A DNA stretch of 64,000 nt from Canna indica (GCA_034359265.1 CP136890.1:93645501-93709500), one strand, 5' to 3'. Numbered from the stretch's first letter, positions 37,772 through 50,339 are shown. Program-made: numbers and translations. Notes: a model not told the origin generated them from the letters alone.

Positions 37772-40267
37772 ATGGGGCCGACGGCGGCGGAGGAGCCGGG
37801 AACGGGAAGCGGTGGCGGCGCCTTGGTGGTGGAAGCCTTGATCAAGGTGGTGGCGGATGTGTCGGCGCTGCCGGAGAGCCGCGGCCCGCTGCGGCGGATG
37901 AGCTGCGACCTCGCGCGGCGAGTGAAGCTGATGTCCCCTCTCTTCGACGAGCTGAGGGACGACGCCGGCGCCCTTGGCTCGGCCGTGCGCCGCGGCCTCG
38001 AATCGCTCTGCACCGCCCTCGCTGAAGCCAAGGAGGTTCTCCAGTCCGCGAACGCAGGGAGCCGACTCTATCAGGTGAGTTGCTTCGTTTTCATCTCTTT
38101 GCGGCTAACTGGACTAATTGGCTAACAGAAATTTATAGGTTGATTGTAGTAATCAGGAAGCTTTCTTGATTCATGTTGCATTTCCCGTAATCATCAATCA
38201 TGTCATGTTGGCTTGTGGACTTATAAAAATGGCCCTTTTCCCTCGAAATGTTTTCATATGTTCCCTCTTGATTTATGCTCTCCAGGTTGCAAGACTGCAA
38301 AAATTCGAACTTGTCTTCCAAGAGGTGACAGAATCTATGGAAAAGGCGCTTGGTGAGGTATGCTTGGATAACCTTAATGTATCCGAGGAAGTACAGGAGC
38401 AGGTAACATAAGAAATCACTTGGTCCTTCGAGATTTGTTATTTGTATGCAAAGATAAAATCACCTTGATTCTTTAAGTTATAGTGGTCGTATATTGTGAT
38501 GTATCTTTTGTATGATCTTGAGCATAATACCATCATAAAGTTTATGCTGATAACCTCGACACTCTTCAATTGGTTAACTTGTGTTGTCAGTAAGAAATTA
38601 TCATAACTACCAAAATATTGTGAAATTGTATATTGCCATCTTAAGATCACTGTTTCAGCTTATGTTAAATTGTTAATTTTATAACATTTTGCAGATTGAA
38701 CTTTTGCATTCACAGCTTTGTAGAGCAAAAGAAAGTGTAGGCTCACCTGATTTGCAGCTTTACAGAGACTTAAATATGGCACTGAGCGAAAACAGCTGCG
38801 ATCCTAGTATCCTCAAAACAATATCAGAAAAGCTTCAACTCAAAAATAAAAATGATATCATTAAGGAGTCAGTTGCTCTTCATGAAATGGTCGTATTGAG
38901 TGATGGTGAGCTTGATGTTTGCGTGGAGGAAATGTCATCATTGCTGAAGAAACTTAATGATTGCATACTCTCAGAACATTCTACTTCTGCTAGCATCCAA
39001 AGAAAAGCAAGCTTTGTGAGTCACAGATCACCAGTAATCCCAGATGATTTTCGGTGCCCAATTTCACTCGAGCTGATGAAGGATCCTGTCATTGTCTCCA
39101 CAGGACAAGTAATCAAGAAACTTAGTTTGACTCAATTTAACATTTTATTATATCCTTGTAATTTGATCGTTTTTGCAGACGTATGAAAGATCTTACATCC
39201 AGAAATGGATTGACAGTGGACACAAGACCTGCCCCAAGACACAACAAACCCTATCTCACACAACTCTCACTCCCAATTTTATCTTGAAGAGTTTGATTGG
39301 ACAGTGGTGTGATGCCAATGGCATTGAACTGGCCAAAAATCATGGCAGTTGCCAAGACAGGAAGCCCGAAACAAAATCTGACTGTGACAGTGCTGGTATC
39401 AACATGCTACTCCATAAATTGGCAATTGGCAATGAAGAAGAGCAAAGAGCAGCTGCTGGGGAACTCCGACTACTTGCAAAGAGAAATGCAGACAACAGAG
39501 TGTGCATTGCTGAAGCAGGCGCTATTCCCCTACTTGTACAACTCCTCTCATCGCCCGACCCAAGAACACAGGAGCATGCAGTAACAGCACTTCTTAACCT
39601 TTCAATAAATGACGGCAACAAAGGTGCCATTGTAAAAGAGAAGGCGATACCTAAGATAGTAGAAGTGCTGGAGAGCAAGAGTATGGAAGCAAGGGAGAAC
39701 GCTGCTGCTGCTCTCTTCAGTTTGTCAGTCGTGGATCACTACAAAGTCCTTATAGGGGAAGCTGGGGCTATACCTGCACTTATTAGTCTGCTACGCCAAG
39801 GCAGTCCCAGAGGTAAGAAAGATGCAGCCACCGCAATCTTTAACCTCTGCATTTACAATGGTAACAAGATTATCGCGGTGAAAGCGGGCATCGTCGTCCA
39901 CTTGATGAGGATGCTGCTTGATCCCACCATGGGCATGATTGATGAGGCGCTGGCTATCTTGGCAATTCTTGCAATTAATCAAGAAGGCAGGATGGTGATC
40001 GCGCAGTCGGATCCCATTCCCCTCTTGGTGAAGTTAATGAAGACTGGATCGTCACGGTCTCGCGAGAATGCTTCTGCAGTGATGTACTCATTGTGCAGTG
40101 GCGTTGATCAGCATAACCTGAGAACTGCGAAGGAGGAGGGTGCACAGGAGGCATTGAAGGAGCTTGTTGAGAATGGCACAGAAAGGGCCAAGAGGAAAGC
40201 GGCAAGCCTTCTAGGTCTTCTGAACCGGACTGAGGAGGCATCTGACACTGCTTCAACCAAACTGTAG
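37772..40267 (+). CDS. U-box/ARM-repeat E3 ubiquitin ligase (plant PUB12/13/14 type)
   Basis: Four in-phase exons, 37772-38074, 38286-38402, 38695-39108 and 39179-40267, encode about 640 aa. The N-terminal UND-like helical region (residues ~15-230) is followed by a U-box beginning [20 protein letters not shown] at about 254 and continuing across the intron with [18 protein letters not shown] and [11 protein letters not shown] to about 325. The C-terminal half is a series of armadillo repeats (for example [70 protein letters not shown]) ending at a stop about 20 residues after LLGLLNR. The family transfers ubiquitin from an E2 to targets in immunity, cell death and flowering (for example rice SPL11 and Arabidopsis PUB13). 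The ATG at 37,772 is the first in frame and follows the GC-rich leader. The first exon is markedly GC-rich compared with the rest. Confidence 0.93.
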
Positions 40268-41006
40268 AACTGCATGTTTAGACCGATGTAATTCTTAGGT
40301 GTTATATTGTCTTGAATTTGGGTGGATCTCAATTATGACCGGCTCGAAAAACCCTCTGTGCGACTTGAATTGGAAGGAAAAAAAAAAAGAGATCTTTTGT
40401 TTGTGTTGGTATGGACCCTTGTATTATTCTGTATTTTGTGAGGTTCATTTGGTCCAATTGTGATTTAGGATTTCACACGCTATTTTTTATGGATTTGTGA
40501 AAAAGAACCTAGATATGTGATATAGTGAAAATGGGTTTTGCTCTTGCCCTGAGGACATAGGCATCATCGGCCGAACCTCGTTAAATTCTTATATGTGTTC
40601 TTTCTCGTATTTTTTCTTTGTGTGTGATAGTGTGTATGCTCGGCGAAATTTCTTAACATTAGGATTAGGGATTTTCTAATGACTTGTGAAGAAAAAGTTG
40701 ATAAATGCACGGATTCCTTTGTTACCTTTCATTTTGATCTAACTACATCATTTACACCTGAAATTTAGAAGAAGATTCGGTTGTACCTAAAATAACTCAC
40801 AATTGACTCTTTAAAATTTGAGAATGGTTCAGTCAAGTGATCATCTATGACTTTGACTTTCATTATCTTACAGTAAAATTTTAACTTTACCATGAATTAC
40901 ATATTCTAACTTCTCAAAGTCCACCGAGCAAACTGCTTAGGTTTTCTCCCAAGTATATGCATGATGATAGGGTTTACTGAAATGCCAATACAAATTTAAT
41001 AAATTA
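40268..41006. other. 3' UTR of the U-box gene and spacer to the Copia element
   Basis: A run of nine A residues follows at about 40,380. No AATAAA lies close to the stop. Beyond about 40,500 the sequence is AT-rich, without features, up to the target duplication at 41,007. Confidence 0.4.
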
Positions 41007-41011
41007 AAATT

Positions 41012-41342
41012 TATTGGAAAGCAACGGCATGATTAGTATATTAAGCAGTACCGTTTCACTCTTGTTATTAGCTTTAATAAAGAGTTAATTACATTCTTGT
41101 CAGTAGCTTTGATAAATAGATAGTTACATTTGATAAATAAGCTGCCCAGGCACAACATCAAATGAGAGTATACTTGTAATTTTTCATTTTTTTACTGTAC
41201 ACATTTAAATAGCGCCAACTCTGTTATAGAGGGATGTTTTTTTGCCTCACATTTGTAATTTTCAAATAATGAAAAGAATTTCTTCTTCCTCTTCTGTCTT
41301 CGAGCTTCCCTGAGTCTTTTCATCAATCTCCAAACATCTTCA
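41012..41342 (+). repeat. Copia 5' LTR
   Basis: 331 bp starting TATTGGAAAGC and ending CATCTTCA. It is directly followed by TGGTATCAGAGC, complementary to the 3' end of initiator tRNA-Met. The start is TA where TG is canonical; the same is true of the other LTR. Confidence 0.93.
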
Positions 41343-41354
41343 TGGTATCAGAGC
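41343..41354 (+). other. Copia primer-binding site
   Basis: TGGTATCAGAGC, the usual initiator-tRNA-Met PBS of plant Copia elements, lies immediately after the LTR. Confidence 0.9.
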
Positions 41355-41410
41355 GGGTTGTCTGATCCGTCAGGGGTAATTGCCGATCGATCATCTGGAA
41401 GATTATAAGC

Positions 41411-42513
41411 ATGGCCAGAAATAGAAGATCGGGAGCTGCGAGATCTGCAGGGGCGGAATCGGGAAACAGCTCGGAAAGGGGATCGTCGTCTGAAATCTCC
41501 GATGTAGCAGACAATCCTTATTTGCTTCAAGGTAATGACAATCCTGGCATGTCCCTTGTGTCATTTCAATTGACAGACCACGAGAACTACATGGCGTGGA
41601 AGCAATCAACTCTCATCGCCTTGTCGGCGAAAAACAAACTCGGCTTCATAGACGGATCGATCGAAGCTTCGGATCAAGATTCCCCAGTCTTCAGAACATG
41701 GCAGAGGTGTAACGACATGGTGCGATCGTGGATTCTTCAATCGATTGCGCCTGCCTTGAATTCGAGTGTGATGTATGCTAACACTGCCGCAAAGATGTGG
41801 AAGGATCTTGAGGGTCGATTCAGAAGAAGCAACGAGCCGCGTATCTTCGAAATCAAAACCCTAATTTGCACTACAAGGCAAGGGAATCTGACAATTGCTG
41901 AGTACTACACTCGACTGAAAGCTCTCTGGGACGAGCTGGAGGCAGTCGAAGCTGGTTCATGCTGCGACTGCACAATAGGCATTCTGAACAGAGAAAACAA
42001 CAGGCTTCAACAATTCCTATGGGGCTTAATAAAACTTATGTACACATTAGGGGACAATTACTGCTTATGCGACCCCTACCTGACATTGCCCAAGCGTACT
42101 CCGTGTTGGAACAGGAGGAGAAACAAAGGACTGTTGGCCTCAATTCAGGTTCTGGTGTTGACAGTATTGCATTGAACACTGCACATCAGAATCAAGGAAA
42201 TAACAAGGTTTGAAAACCAGCCTATTCGCAAGGTTCAGGAAGCCATCAAAGTACCTGAAAGTACTGTGATTATTGCTCGAGGCCAGGGCATACCAAAGAA
42301 ACCTGTTATAAGTTGCATGGATTTCCTCCGGGACATAAATTTTACAAAGGGAAACAAAAGCTTGGCGAGCAGTCATGGAGGAGCAAACAAGCAAATCATG
42401 TGCAGAAAGAGACTTCGGAAAACAAAGATGAATTGAAAGTCAATGCTGAATCTCAAGCAAATTCAGATGAGATATTAAACAAATTCACTGATGAGCAACT
42501 AAATGTCCCGTAA
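41411..42513 (+). pseudogene. Copia gag, broken
   Basis: The ATG at 41,411 opens a UBN2/gag-type capsid region (LTDHENYMAWKQSTLIALSA, then WILQSIAPALNS, then EYYTRLKALWDELE). The frame shifts near 41,975, and stops fall at about 42,210 and 42,255. A CCHC zinc knuckle (CDYCSRPGHTKETC) at about 42,265-42,306 shows the nucleocapsid part. The gene cannot make an intact product. Confidence 0.85.
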
Positions 42514-42516
42514 AAC

Positions 42517-43663
42517 ATGTTAAAATCAAAATATGGAGGCAATCATCAGCTGAACATGGTAGGTATATCTCATTCCTTAGCTGCTTATGATCCTTGTTGC
42601 TTAGCTGCATGTATTTTACCCAAAGCATGGATAGTAAACAGTGGTGCTACCGACCACATTACATCAAACACCATTTCTCTTGATAACAAAACCAAACCTG
42701 GTACAAATAATAAAGTCTGTTTACCCAATGGAACACCATTCCCATTAATCCTTTAGGAACAACCTATGTCAATAGCCAAATCCAACTCTTGAATACATTA
42801 CATGTACCAACTTCCCAGTTTAACTTGATATCAGTTAGCAAGTTCACAAAAGAGATCAATTGTTCCATCACCTTTAACTCAGACAGTTTCATTGTCTAGG
42901 ACCCCATTTCGAAGAAAATTTTGGGGAGTGGTAGAGAAGAGAATGGCCTATATCTGATGAATGGAGCACCAAACCTCGAGTGTAAAAAATTCTCAAGTTC
43001 TCAAGTTTATTCTGCTACTTTAGATAGTGCCACATTATGGCACATGAGGCTAGGCCATATTTCAATAAGCAAAATGAAAATTTTGTCTAGTGAGTTTCCT
43101 GAGTTGAAGAATTTTTCAGAATTATTTTATAATGTTTGCCCTTTGGCAAAACATTGTAGACCTCCTTTTCCACAAAGCATGAATAAAGCAAAATCTTCTT
43201 TTGACTTGTTGCATTGTGATGTCTGGGGTCCTCACAAAACACCTACATACAATGGAGAATCTTATTTTTTAATTTTGGTGGATGATTACTCTAGGAGTTT
43301 CACAAATCCCAAGTACCCAATCTTCTCATTGACTTCATCACTTTGGTTCAAACTCAATTCTCCAAAGACCTCAAAGCTATCAGAACTGATAATAGTTCTG
43401 AATTTTTCAATTCTACCTTAAAAAAATTCTTCTCTCAAAAGGGGATAGTTCATCAAAGTTCATGTGTGGAAACACCACAACAAAACGCAATCGTTGAAAA
43501 AAAGCATAGACATCTACTTGATGTTGCTAGAGGTCTCAAATTCCAATCTCAGCTTCCTGCAAAGTTTTGGGGGGATTGTATTCTTACATCCATTTATTTG
43601 ATAAATAGGCTTCCAACCCAAGTTCTTGAAAACAAAACCCCTTATAAACTTCTATACAATTGC
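42517..43663 (+). pseudogene. Copia protease and integrase, 5' part of pol, broken
   Basis: The protease motif reads WIVNSGATDHIT; the catalytic Asp is replaced by Asn (AAC at 42,637-42,639). The pre-integrase His pair (LWHMRLGHIS), the zinc-site CPLAKHC and the integrase core landmarks HCDVWGP, RTDNSSEF and PQQNAIVEKKHRHL follow in shifting frames (shifts near 42,756 and 43,300; stop at 42,900). The segment stops at the insertion of the LTR element after LPTQVLENKTPYKLLY. Confidence 0.85.
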
Positions 43664-44139
43664 TGTTATGTCTGGGTATTTTTTTATTTTTTATTTTTTA
43701 TTTTAAAAAAATGGTTGTAGAAGTGGCAGGTGGTGGTGAGAGAGAGGTGGTGTGGCTGTTGAGGGGTTTTAAGTGAGGAGAAGTAGAGAAGAAGATGGAG
43801 AAGAGAGGGTGCTTGCGCGAGGAGGAGAGGCGATCTTGCGGTCGAGGAGGAGTCGGCATGTGTCGCCGGTGGAGCTCGTCGTCGCCGGTGTCGCGGGACC
43901 GAGGTAGGAGATCTCTCCCTTCTCCTTTACTTCTGCGTTTATTTTCCGACGACGGCAACTAAGGACGAGGTCGCGGTGAGGAGCCGTGCCGGGCTAGCGG
44001 CTAGCTGGCAGTGCTTGGTGGTGGCTTTCCCGACCACTGCTCGACCACCAGTGGGTCTGATCAAGCCAGGAGGTCGATGAGAGGGCGGAGAGGTCGGCGT
44101 GTGGGTCGTAGGCGGTGGCCGAGAGGGAGAGAGGAGGGG

Positions 44140-44145
44140 GTCCGT

Positions 44146-44180
<35 letters not shown>

Positions 44181-44185
44181 TGAGT

Positions 44186-44216
<31 letters not shown>
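44140..44216. repeat. (GT)n-(GAGT)n-(GA)n microsatellite
   Basis: About 17 GT units, then GAGT and GA units, running into the CACTA terminus. The GA tract resumes beyond the other CACTA end at 50,669, so the element landed inside it. Confidence 0.85.
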
Positions 44217-44221
<5 letters not shown>

Positions 44222-44237
44222 TAGAAATTGAGTCTTC

Positions 44238-44432
44238 AGCAACGGTTATCAGCAACGGCCGCTCAAGCCGTTGCAGATATATTGTATCTGCAACGGCTTT
44301 CTAACGGACACGCGAGTCGTTGCTGATGATTTTAATTATCAGCAACGGCTTTCTAACGGACAAGTGAGTCATTGCTGATGATAACTTATTAGCAACGGCT
44401 TTCTAACGGGCGAGTGAGCCGTTGCTGATAAG
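44238..44432. repeat. CACTA left subterminal repeats
   Basis: At least seven copies of CAGCAACGG or its complement CCGTTGC(T), several arranged as short hairpins around TTTCTAACGGAC. In this class such arrays bind the TNPA-type protein. Confidence 0.75.
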
Positions 44433-44968
44433 TTTATATAGGTCGCAGATTGCGCCTGCCCCTTCTTCCTCCCGCTGCTACCACCTCCTCCTCCTCCCGC
44501 CTCTCGTCGCCGCTGCCGACGCCACCGAGCTACCGCTGCCGATGCTGCCGTCCGTCCTCGACCGCCGATTTCAGGTATTCATCGACGCCCGGCCATCTCT
44601 TCCCGTTGCGGCTGGCGGAAAATTTGACCGAAACCCTATTTTTAGGGTTTCGGCCGGCGGCGAACGGCCGATGGCCGCCGCCGGATCTTGTACAGTGTCC
44701 GGACACTGTACTCCGGCGCCGAAAATTATAGATTAATTTTTATTTATTTATTTATTTGTTAATTAATTATTTAGATTAATTGTTTAATTTGTTAGATTAA
44801 TTTTTAGGGTTTAGATTAATTTTTAGAGTTTATATTAATTTTTAGTTTAATTTTGTTAGATTAATATTTAATAAAGGTAGGTTAATTATTTAAATTAATG
44901 AAAATGATGTAGATTAATATTAATTAATTAGTTAAAATATTGTTAATTAGTCCAAAGTTGTACTCAGT
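44433..44968. other. CACTA interior, GC-rich then AT-rich leader without a gene
   Basis: 44,440-44,730 is Pro/Ala-coding by composition, in two frames with no motif. 44,740-44,960 is TTTATTTA/TTAATT-rich. No gene is supported. Confidence 0.4.
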
Positions 44969-45098
44969 GGATTCGCGTCGGAATTGTCCACTTCGGCATT
45001 GTGCCGGAATCGTCCACTTCGGACGCGCGCCGGAATAGTTCATTTTGGACTCCTGCCGGAATCGTCTAATTTGGACTCGTGTCGGAATTGTCCAATAT
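44969..45098 (+). repeat. Five tandem copies of a 26-bp unit
   Basis: The consensus is close to GGACTCGYGCCGGAATYGTC plus CAMTTT. Five consecutive units of exactly 26 bp run from 44,969 and are followed by a partial GGACTTG. Confidence 0.8.
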
Positions 45099-45269
45099 GG
45101 ACTTGAACTGACTCGAAACATTTAGAAAATAATCATCCATCCGACGAGTTGATATGTTTCACGTACGCATCGACGAGTCGGATATGATTTAGCAAAATCT
45201 TAGATCCGTTCGGGGATTATATGTTCGTGTAAAAGATGTAGATGATCTTTTATACGACGTACAATTCTT

Positions 45270-45525
45270 GAATTGTCCCTGATTGGACAATTTGGGAATA
45301 TAGTTATTTGTACTGCACTTACGTTTTTCTTTTAACCGTTAACTAATTATTCTAAATTTCGGCAGCATCTCTCTTGTTCTCCGATACACGCCCAGATGAT
45401 ATGCGTATTCGGAGAACTATAGGGAGATGCTGCCAAAATTTAGAATGAAGTTAGCGGTTAAAATAAGTACTTAGTGCAATATAAATAACATAAATCCCGA
45501 ATGGAATATGACAATCTCACCTAAA
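45270..45525. repeat. Long palindrome (hairpin) just upstream of the CACTA transposase
   Basis: Arms of about 125 bp are inverted copies: TTCTAAATTTCGGCAGCATC on the left and GATGCTGCCAAAATTTAGAA on the right. Outer parts such as TTTTAACCG/CGGTTAAAA and GTACTGCACTTACG/AAGTACTTAGTGCAA also pair. The centre is near 45,397. The transposase ATG follows 18 bp after the right arm. Confidence 0.8.
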
Positions 45526-45542
45526 AACATTAACCTAAGAAA

Positions 45543-48438
45543 TTGTCATTGATTGACAGAATCATGTCGGTTGATCGAAGTTGGATGTATCGACGTCTTG
45601 ATCGTGGAGCTTTAACGAATGAGTTTCGATTAGGCGTAACGTACTTCCTAAATTTCGCCTATTCGAATCAGAATTTCGTTAGCATCGGTGATCAAATCCG
45701 ATGTCCGTGCCGCATTTGTTTGAATGGACGATTTTTGGATCGGGAGACTGTCACTCTGCATCTATATAGCAAAGGATTTGCACCAAGATATTTTCTATGG
45801 ACTTGTCACGAGGAGTCACGTGAAGTTGGGACGTCGAGTAATCCTATCGTTCAGACATATGGTGAATCTTCCTCTGCTGGTGCTTCTTCATCTAGTCAAT
45901 CTAATCCCTATAGAACTTTGATACTTGATAGTCTTGGGGATCAATTCCACCTGAATTATAATGTTGATCGGCCAGTTCTTCAGACATCAGTCCTACCAGA
46001 TACTACAACGGTTGATATCACAGAAGTACAAACTGCGGTAAAGATTGAATTACCGAATAAAGCAGCTACAGTTTTTTACGAGATGTTGAAAGCTGCCGAT
46101 GAACCTTTGTATGAGAATTGTCCTAAATACACTAGGTTTTCAGCAATGACACAGCTCCTAAACAGCAAGGCCGATTGTAATATCAACGGGGTTGCGTATG
46201 ATCGGATTGCAGGATTGATTAATGGAATGCTGCCTACTGATAACAAGCTTGAGCCAACTTTTTATAAGACTAAAAAGCTAATGAGAAAATTGGGGCTTGG
46301 GTACGAAAAAATACACGCGTGCCAAAATAACTGCATTTTATATTATAAAGAAAATGTGCAGTTGGATAAATACCTTGTATGTCAACATCCTCGTTACAAG
46401 GAGAAGAAATCGGTCCGACAGAAAAATATCCCGTTTAAGATGCTTCGGTATTTTCCACTAACACCGAGGCTTCGAAGATTATTCATGTCGGAAAAGACAG
46501 CCCCCTACATGAGTTGGCATGCAAGAAGTCGTGATGATACAGTAATGACTCATCCATCCGACAGTGAAGCATGGAAACATTTGGATACATATTATCCTTT
46601 ATTTGCTAGGGAGACTAGAAATATAAGATTGGGATTGTGCACAGATGGTTTTAATCCGTTTGGGCATTCTGTAACTCCTTATTCAGTTTGGCCAACGCTG
46701 CTGACAGTTTATAATTTGCCACCGTCAATGTGTATGAAAGATGAATTTATTTATCTTTCGATGATTATTCCGGGTCCTAAGGGTCCGCGAAAAGAAATTG
46801 ACATATTTCTCAGACCCTTGATAGATGAATTGAAAATATTGTGGACTGAGGGAGCTGTCACTTATGATTGTCATCGGAAGCAAAACTTCAATTTAAAGGC
46901 CGCGGTCTTGTGGACAATCAATGATTTCCCGGCGTACGGCATGTTGTCTGGTTGGAGCACTCACGGCCGACTCTCTTGTCTGTATTGTATGGAACACTCT
47001 AAATCAATCAGTCTTTAGAACGGACGAAAAATCTCATTCTTTGATTGTCATCGTCGATTCCTACCCGCTAATCATTAGTATCGAATGAATCGTAATAAAT
47101 TTACTAAGGGCAGAGTCGAAAGAGATGGGCCACCGCCGATGTTGTCTGGTGAACATATGTTAGCACGTGTTTCAGCACTTCCAGATATAGTATTTGGTCG
47201 CAATGAAAGAGTGTCAGGTTTTGGCCATACACATAATTGGATGAAAAAAAAGTATCTTTTGGGAATTGCCCTATTGGAGTTCATTATTGATTCGACATAA
47301 TTTAGATGTCATGCACATTGAAAAAATGTGTTTGATAATATTTTCAACACTTTGATGGATATTTCCGGAAAAACTAAAGATAATGTCAAAGCCCGATATG
47401 ATATGAAAATACTTTGTAAAAGACCAGAGTTGGAGTTATAAGAGATCAACGTACGATATCTGAAACTGAAGGCCCCATATGTGTTAAATAAACATATGAT
47501 TGTAATGTATTCATGCAGAGATTACTTTCGATCGCATTTCGAGATCTTCTACCTGATTATATTTGGGGTCCGCTGACTGAATTAAGTATGATTTTCAGAA
47601 ACATCTGTGCAAATGTCTTTCGAGTCAAAGATATGTCAACACTTGAAAATAATATTGTTGAAATCATATGCAAGCTGGAGCAGTTTTTCCCTCCTGCATT
47701 TTTTGACTCGATGGAGCATCTACCGATACACTTGGCATACGAGGCACGAGTTGGTGGCCCCGTTCAATATTGGTGGATGTACTTATTTGAAAGATACATG
47801 AATCGTCTGAAAAAAAGAGTAAATTTCACATGGTTGAATATGCATTTACAAAGAAGACGATGAATACTGGGGTCTGTGTGAAAGGGACAACCTATGTTGA
47901 ATGTGATATGGATTTTTATGGACTGGTGGAAGAAGTGATAAAGTTGCACTACTTCGGCTTGAAATCAGTTATTCTATTTAGATGTCATTGGTTCGATACA
48001 ATAGAAAGGGGCATGAAAGTTCATCCAAAATACAAACTTGTTGAGGTTAATTACAAATCTAAATTGGCAGCAAATGAGCCTTATATATTGGCATCACAAG
48101 CCGAACAAGTATATTACGCGAAGTATCTGGCTCAAAATAAATATAGAGCAGATTGGCGTGTAGTCTGTAAGACAAAAGGTAGAGGAAAAATTTATCCGAT
48201 AGTAGGAGAAAATGAGCTGATACCTGATATGACAGATGGTTTCTATCAAGAAGATGATCCTCCTGCTGTAGATCGTATTATTCCAATACTCGAGAATGCA
48301 GACACAACGTCAATTCAATTAGAAGTTGAATATGCTGATGATGACGATCATGAAATTGAGGAAGCTGGAGATAAAGAAGATGAAGAAGAGGAAGAAGAGG
48401 AAGAATTCGAAGACTGTTATTCAGATGATAAGGAATAA
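45543..48438 (+). pseudogene. CACTA tnp2-type transposase (TNPD-like), broken
   Basis: The 491-codon frame 45,543-47,018 carries the transposase-associated domain (WMYRRLDR, CPCRICLNGRF, LHLYSKGFAPRYFLW) and most of the tnp2 domain: WHARSRDD, LGLCTDGFNPFG, ENDPAYGMLSGW-type DFPAYGMLSGWSTHG, CLYCME. A stop and frame changes follow. LRHNLDVMHIEKN appears at about 47,285 in another frame. A DUF4218-like part occupies 47,513-47,820, and a DUF4216-like part (HYFGLKSVILFRCHWFD, VYYAKY) with an acidic tail occupies 47,830-48,438. Autonomous transposition from this copy is excluded. Confidence 0.85.
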
Positions 48439-48513
48439 TTGTAAAGTATATATGTTATTAAATATATCTCTACTATTTATACAATAATCTGATTATATGT
48501 CTATTCGACAGAT

Positions 48514-50047
48514 ATGTCTGGTCGTGGTTATCGTCGCAGGAGAGCTTCGGAGTCTCCGATCGGTGAGACTCCTAAACTTACTCATGCTGCTGATCCTCGT
48601 TGTTGCTGATTCTCATGCCGATGATACTGCCGAGGCTAGTACATCCAAACGCAGGTGGCCACGCGGGCCGAACAGGTGGCAGCCTCCACTAGCCACAAAG
48701 TCATGTAGATTTATTAGCGTGATTAGGGAGCGGTAATATATCATGAATTATGAATCATTACAAATTCATTATATCATAATATAATATTAAAATTTATTTT
48801 TGTTGTACAGGTTCGAGCAAGAAGAAGTGTCGAGGAGCATTTCTTCTACTATTCGACGATACATGCACGGGGCATGGCCTACGTGATCTCACGTGCCTAG
48901 CGAGCACGTCGACATGTTATGGCACGAGTTTGAGGCACATATTATTATTTTTACATGCATGATGATTAATATTGGTACTGATATTATTATTCTGCAGGCT
49001 CGCTATACATGGGCTGAGGACCGAAGGCCCTTCATTTACGCTGTCTGGGAGGCTATTTCTCGGGCAAGGTACAACGGGCAGCTGGGGTAGGCCCGGTCCC
49101 AAGCGATGGCACGAGCTGGGACTACTAACATCGCAGAGACTCGGGGATACGACCCCGATTGGATTACTCCGGATATGTGGGACCAGCTCGTGGGAATATG
49201 GTCGACGGATCGATGGCAGGAGGTTTCTAGGAATGCGGCTAGAAATCGCATGTCGGGGGGAGCAGCGCGTCACACCGGCGGCTCTATTGCATTTGCAGTG
49301 CACGCGAACCGTATTATAAGTATACCTTTTAATTATATATTTTATTTGTTGCTATGTGTACTAATTAATGTATTTGTTTTGTAAATGTAGACGACGGTTT
49401 CGGATGACGGGACTGTCCAGCGACCCTCCCCGATGGCGGTGTTTGAGCGGACTCACCGTCGAGCACATGGGACGGGGGAGTACATCGACAACCGCGCTGC
49501 ATACATTATGGTAACTATATATTTGTTTAAATTATTCATTATATATTTATAATTTAAGTTTTATGATAAATATTAAAAAAAAATCAAACTCGAGTAGGAG
49601 ACCTACAGCTAGACGGTGGTGCAGCGCGGGGGCACCCCCGAGGACTTTGACGCAGCAACGTGGGTCGAGGCCGCAGGTGGCTGGGACCATGGCCGCGTAT
49701 ATGGCTTTGCAGATAGTGGTCATGCGCGAGCCGTACTAGGGCCACTTGGGGCACCGACCCCTCCGATCACTGGTGAACGGCCGTCCACCTCCAGATCCAG
49801 TTATGATCATAGTAGCAGAATAAGGACTCTAGAGAAGACGATCGCGCGTCAGACTGAGATGATGGAGCACCAGAGTCAGATGATGGCAGAGATGCATGCT
49901 ATGCTACGCAACATGTCAGGTCATCCAGAAGCAGGCATCTCTTCGGCATCATCTCATCCATCGTCCTCGAGTCAATCCACGTCGGTGTACACTCAAGCAC
50001 TCCAGACCCCGTCAAATGATCCAGGCCATCCTCCATCGTCATTGTGA
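48514..50047 (+). pseudogene. Second CACTA gene (TNPA/Transposase_24-like), broken
   Basis: Starts MSGRGYRRRRASESPIG at 48,514 in one frame, with further pieces at 48,810-49,090 (TWAEDRRPFIYAVWEAISRA), 49,106-49,320 (PDWITPDMWDQLVGIWSTDRW, GGAARHTGGS), 49,391-49,510 and 49,616-50,047. The last piece ends in a Gln/Met-rich coiled coil (EKTIARQTEMMEHQSQMMAE). Intron-like AT-rich gaps separate the pieces and stops occur, for example at 49,088. The pattern is that of plant transposase_24 proteins encoded by En/Spm elements. Confidence 0.7.
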
Positions 50048-50339
50048 GATTTTTTATATATTGACTTTGATACTGAGATATTATACTTGTTTAATTTATT
50101 TTGTTTGGATATTGATACTTCGATTTTGCATTTGAATAGTTTTTTATACTATTGTGGATAATTATAAATATAAATATAATTGTTTTGATGTATATCTTGG
50201 TGTATTTGTGATGTGTGAATGAATGTGTGTATGAGTGTATGGGTATGTGAGTTATGTATCAGATAATGTATCAATGTATCAATGTATCAATGTATCAATG
50301 GAAATTTGAAATTTTAATTTTTTTCATTACCAGGTTCAC
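50048..50339. other. CACTA 3' non-coding part
   Basis: AT-rich, with a short array of TGTATCAA (four copies at 50,268-50,298). No gene. Confidence 0.5.

Noticed and set aside
39340..39678. Minus-strand frames inside the U-box gene
   Set aside because: Antisense shadows of the ARM-repeat exon.
44140..44220. Thr-His / Ser-Leu repeats that look like a protein
   Set aside because: They are translations of the GT/GA microsatellite.
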